From: Syntrophaceae bacterium UBA6078
GTDB lineage: Bacteria; Desulfobacterota; Syntrophia; Syntrophales; UBA2210
NCBI GenBank assembly: GCA_002428735.1
Contig: DIXO01000014.1
Span: forward strand, 1 to 23,611
Direction: 5' to 3'
Length of the DNA: 23,611 nucleotides
Below, one piece after another: positions 21,035 to 23,611 of this stretch. Below the pieces are notes generated by a model. That model ran no database searches. It was given only the letters and a program-made list of their open reading frames with translations, and was not told the origin of the DNA. Made by a program: the position numbers and the translations under genes. Numbering within the stretch: position 1 is the first letter of the stretch; each line of letters opens with the position of its first letter.

Positions 21035-22957
21035 CTACTGGCGGACCTGGATAATCTCGTTATCAACCACCATGAGGATGTGAAGGGGTTTGCGGGCGTC
21101 ACGTCCTGTAGAGAACGACGTCACTCCCGTTATGCCGGGATAGCCCTCGATGCGGGAGATGCCATCCCGGAGATCCTCTCTGATCACCATATCACCCCCC
21201 GCGATCAGCTTGACCAGCATGTCTGTCACATCGTAGGCGAGGGCCTCGACGTTGTCCGGTTCCCGGCCCCACGCGGCGTGGAAGCGGTCAATGAAGGACC
21301 TCACCTCCGGACGCGTGCTGTTCAGAAAAAAGCAGTCGGTGAAAACCGCCCCTTCAAAATATTCGGATTCCTTTTTCAGAAACTCCGGGGAGTTCCAGAT
21401 GTTGGTTCCCAGAAGGTGCACGCCGATCACATCGTAGAAAGCGAGTTGGGGAGCGATCATGCTGACGACGGAGCTGGAATCGGGAATAAAGAGAGCGCCA
21501 AAATCCACGATCGGCTTCCGGTCTTCTTCTGATCCCTTTTCCCCCGGAATATTCAGTCCCGTAATCGATTTGATCTCCTTCCCGAAATCGGCCTGTCCGG
21601 CGGGGTATCCCTCCAGCCCCCGGATACGCCCCCCCTGCCGGGCTACTTCATCCCAGAAGAGGTGCGTCATCTCCGTGCCGTAGTTATCGTCGGGATGGAG
21701 GATGGCGAAATCCCGTATGCCGAGGGTGTTCATGGCAAAGGAGACAAGGGCGCGGACCTGCGCATCACCGGTCAGGAAGTTTCGAAACACATACTCTCCC
21801 GTCTCGGTGATTCCCGCCCTCTGGGTCAGGGTGATGATGGGGACGCCCAGCTTCTGGGCCTCTTCGGCGGCCTCCAGGGAAGTGGCGCTCCCGAGGGGTC
21901 CGATAATGCCGATCACATGGTGTTCGCTGACCAGTTTTCTGACCGCCTGCCGGGCTGTTGCCGGTTCTCCCTTTGAGTCTTCTATGAAGAGTTCGATGGG
22001 GGCGCTCCGCCCGGGATCGAATGCCCCTGAAGCGAGAATAACGGCGTCAAGGACACGGTTTCCGTAGGATGCGTATTTCCCTGTCAGAGGGAGAACGCAC
22101 CCGAGCGCCGTGGGCTGCACCAGTTTCGCGGCGGCTATCCTCCTGCTGAGGGCCTTCCCTTCTGTGAACAGGGGATGCCGGCTGTCCAGAAGAAAGCGGT
22201 CCAGATATTCCTGAGCCCTGTCAAAATCCCTCACCCGGTATGATGCCGAGGCGAGCGCGTAAAGGAGATATCCCGACGGGTACCCCCACCGGTACTCCCT
22301 CTCCAACTCCCTGAGCTGGTCCAGAGAGAGTTCCGAGGTGATGATTCTCTCCGCCTTCTTTTTTACCCCCTCTTCAAGCGGTTTGTCCGGTCCGCTTTTG
22401 AGTGACTTCAGGTACCAGTCCAGTGCTTCTCTGTAATTGCCCGCCGCTGTGAGGATATCTCCCCTCAGGGACTCCACGTTGGGTTTGAGTCGCTCGGGTA
22501 TCGTGCCCGCGAGGAGTTCTTTGACGATTGTGTCCGCCGCCTCGTACTTGCCCAGAGCGGCATGAGAACGGGCCAGATGGTAGCGGGCTTCAGCATACAG
22601 GGGGTCATCCTCGAATCCACGGGGGATGAGCCCCAGTTCTTTGATGGCCCGATCGTACTCTTCGCGGATTGCGAGGATCTCTCCTCTCCTCAGGTGACCG
22701 ACGAATGCCGCCTTCCCCGATGGAAAGCGCTCGAGCATGATTCCATACAACTCCATCGCCCTGTCGAGCCGGCCCTCTTTGAAGGCTGATTCGGCGCTGT
22801 TGAATGCCCGGACCGCTTCTTCCGACATCCCTTCCGTAATTGGCCGAAGAACCGTTTTCTTCACGGGAACACCGGCGCAGCCCGCTGAGAAGAGCAGTAT
22901 GGCAGCGAAAAATATGAAAACTATCCGTGATGATCGTTGTATGCGCATCTCATTCAT
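21035..22957 (-). CDS. LpoA-like lipoprotein: TPR domain plus periplasmic ligand-binding (type I) fold
   Basis: A 640-residue lipoprotein. A basic N-terminus, the hydrophobic stretch IVFIFFAAILLFS and the lipobox SAGC with C27 mark export and lipidation; alanine after the cysteine suggests the outer membrane. Residues about 45-270 are TPR-like helical repeats (AFNSAESAFKEGRLDRAMELY, ARYHLARSHAALGKYEAA, ALASASYRVRDFDRAQEYL). From about 281 a periplasmic-binding-protein fold of the amino-acid/LpoA type follows (GCVLPLTGKYASYGNRVLDAV, IGIIGPLGSATSLEAAEEAQ, HPDDNYG, ALAYDVTDML). This combination is that of LpoA, the activator of penicillin-binding protein 1A. That homology is structural; binding a ligand is equally possible. 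The start overlaps the PLD gene stop (ATG 22957, or ATG 22948 one base after it). Confidence 0.85.
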   Translation of the reverse strand: MNEMRIQRSSRIVFIFFAAILLFSAGCAGVPVKKTVLRPITEGMSEEAVRAFNSAESAFKEGRLDRAMELYGIMLERFPSGKAAFVGHLRRGEILAIREEYDRAIKELGLIPRGFEDDPLYAEARYHLARSHAALGKYEAADTIVKELLAGTIPERLKPNVESLRGDILTAAGNYREALDWYLKSLKSGPDKPLEEGVKKKAERIITSELSLDQLRELEREYRWGYPSGYLLYALASASYRVRDFDRAQEYLDRFLLDSRHPLFTEGKALSRRIAAAKLVQPTALGCVLPLTGKYASYGNRVLDAVILASGAFDPGRSAPIELFIEDSKGEPATARQAVRKLVSEHHVIGIIGPLGSATSLEAAEEAQKLGVPIITLTQRAGITETGEYVFRNFLTGDAQVRALVSFAMNTLGIRDFAILHPDDNYGTEMTHLFWDEVARQGGRIRGLEGYPAGQADFGKEIKSITGLNIPGEKGSEEDRKPIVDFGALFIPDSSSVVSMIAPQLAFYDVIGVHLLGTNIWNSPEFLKKESEYFEGAVFTDCFFLNSTRPEVRSFIDRFHAAWGREPDNVEALAYDVTDMLVKLIAGGDMVIREDLRDGISRIEGYPGITGVTSFSTGRDARKPLHILMVVDNEIIQVRQ

Positions 22958-23516
22958 CCAGCGAGTTGATGTATCGCAGCACTTCCTCCGCCAGGGGGAG
23001 GGAATCGATGCAGACAGAGAGTTCGCGATTGTATTTGAGGGCGGAATTCGTCAGGTTGTGGCTTCCCAGGAATATGTACCGCCCGTCTATGACGGCAGCT
23101 TTCGTGTGAGTGGTAACGCGGGGAGAGTCGAAGATCACGTTGATCCCCTTTTCTCTCAGCCGCGCCGCTGTTTCCCGGTTACTCGCGTCCACCGATGAAT
23201 CTTCCCCGCCGTTTCCCCTTTCAAGGATAATCCGTATCCGTACCCCCCGTTCGACGGCGCGCCCAAGAGCGGCCATTACTCTGTCCGGGCGGTTTGTGCT
23301 GTAACCGTTTGTCTTGAACAGGAAGAAGGACATGACGATCTCACTCTTCGCCCCATCCACCGCCCGCATGAATGCCTGGAAATACTCTCCGTCCTCGAGC
23401 AGTGTGATATGCCGTTCTTCAGACGCGTGGAGAAATCCCGGTCCGGCCATCCAGAGGATGAGGATGACGATGAGGGTGACGCTGGAGGCGCGACGGTGCA
23501 AGTGTTGTCCGTTCAT
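22950..23516 (-). CDS. Secreted phospholipase D-like protein with one HKD motif
   Basis: A 188-residue exported protein of the PLD/endonuclease (Nuc-like) group, starting at ATG 23516. An N-terminal signal peptide (LIVILILWMAGPGFLHA) is followed by the mature domain. The single HKD motif is H137-x-K139-x4-D144 with GSHN after it (THTKAAVIDGRYIFLGSHN), and NRE holds the conserved glutamate. Proteins with one motif act as dimers, cutting phosphodiester bonds in DNA, RNA or lipids; the substrate cannot be told. AAAGGA lies about 11 bases before ATG 23516; for ATG 23528, which begins the longest frame, the ribosome site would have to touch the start codon. The gene stop overlaps or abuts the start of the LpoA-like gene, so the two are coupled. 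Confidence 0.87.
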   Translation of the reverse strand: MNGQHLHRRASSVTLIVILILWMAGPGFLHASEERHITLLEDGEYFQAFMRAVDGAKSEIVMSFFLFKTNGYSTNRPDRVMAALGRAVERGVRIRIILERGNGGEDSSVDASNRETAARLREKGINVIFDSPRVTTHTKAAVIDGRYIFLGSHNLTNSALKYNRELSVCIDSLPLAEEVLRYINSLDE

Positions 23517-23544
23517 TTTGTCTGGCATCCTTTACCGGGGAGTG

Positions 23545-23573
23545 ATACTACATAAATCAGCCCGCGATGTCGA
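23545..23573 (-). promoter_or_regulatory. Candidate promoter for the PLD-lipoprotein pair
   Basis: On the minus strand: TCGACA (23568-23573), 17 bases, TAGTAT (23545-23550); five and four of six matches. It predicts a start near 23538, about 20 bases before ATG 23516. A modest candidate. Confidence 0.33.
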
Positions 23574-23611
23574 CACAAAAATATCCCCTGTCAGGAGCAC
23601 GTAATATGTCC

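Noticed and set aside
1..23611. Search for tRNA, rRNA, riboswitch, CRISPR, insertion sequence, phage or toxin-antitoxin features
   Set aside because: None seen by eye: no repeated spacers, no transposase or integrase frames, no tRNA-like arms in the short intergenic gaps. Leaders are mostly under 100 bases, leaving no room for large riboswitches.

Overview
This is an ordinary chromosomal stretch of a GC-rich Gram-negative bacterium, most probably a Desulfobacterota (former Deltaproteobacteria) lineage of the Syntrophobacter/Syntrophus type. That placement is an inference from gene content. The clues are the fused radical-SAM/DUF2344 gene beside RNase G and rplU-rpmA-obgE-proB, an NAD-type (LDH-like) malate dehydrogenase, the free-standing left-handed beta-helix protein behind mnmG, and an outer-membrane-type lipoprotein. 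I see no mobile element, phage gene, CRISPR array, tRNA or rRNA. Coding density is very high and no gene-free stretch exceeds 300 bases. The longest, about 280 bases at 7547-7825, holds two divergent promoters and otherwise nothing I recognise.

Layout. At 1-1315 (+) are the 3' part of a Sir2 deacylase and an NRDE/TANGO2-family protein. At 1323-4494 (-) mnmG (tRNA U34 modification) is followed by a beta-helix protein. At 4604-5548 (+) is a YhcC-type radical SAM protein, divergent from mnmG. At 5662-7546 (-) are a lysophosphatidate acyltransferase and a patatin-like phospholipase, each with its own promoter. At 7826-9410 (+) are a long-chain polyprenyl diphosphate synthase and an O6-alkylguanine-DNA alkyltransferase, ending in an intrinsic terminator.

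From 9420 to 17826 everything is on the minus strand. In transcription order it reads: unknown 142-aa protein, malate dehydrogenase, radical SAM-DUF2344 fusion, RNase G. Then, from a near-consensus promoter of their own, come rplU and rpmA, followed by an internal hairpin terminator and obgE-proB. The first three genes are joined by start/stop overlaps (ATGA and TGATG), so an enzyme of central carbon metabolism is translationally linked to a probable RNA-related radical SAM protein.

At 17965-19816 (+) are formyltetrahydrofolate deformylase and a nucleoside-recognition (gate) membrane protein. At 19907-21014 (+) are a cytidylate-kinase-like protein and a cupin. At 21035-23516 (-) a secreted single-HKD phospholipase D-like protein overlaps or abuts an LpoA-like lipoprotein (TPR plus periplasmic-binding fold).

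I found no convincing new multi-gene system. The points most worth following are the unknown-mdh-radical SAM coupling, the kinase-cupin pair, the lipoprotein-PLD pair, the beta-helix protein behind mnmG, and the rpmA/obgE attenuator. Several starts were moved downstream from the longest reading frame using ribosome-binding sites, promoter positions and family alignment; the reasons are given in each entry.
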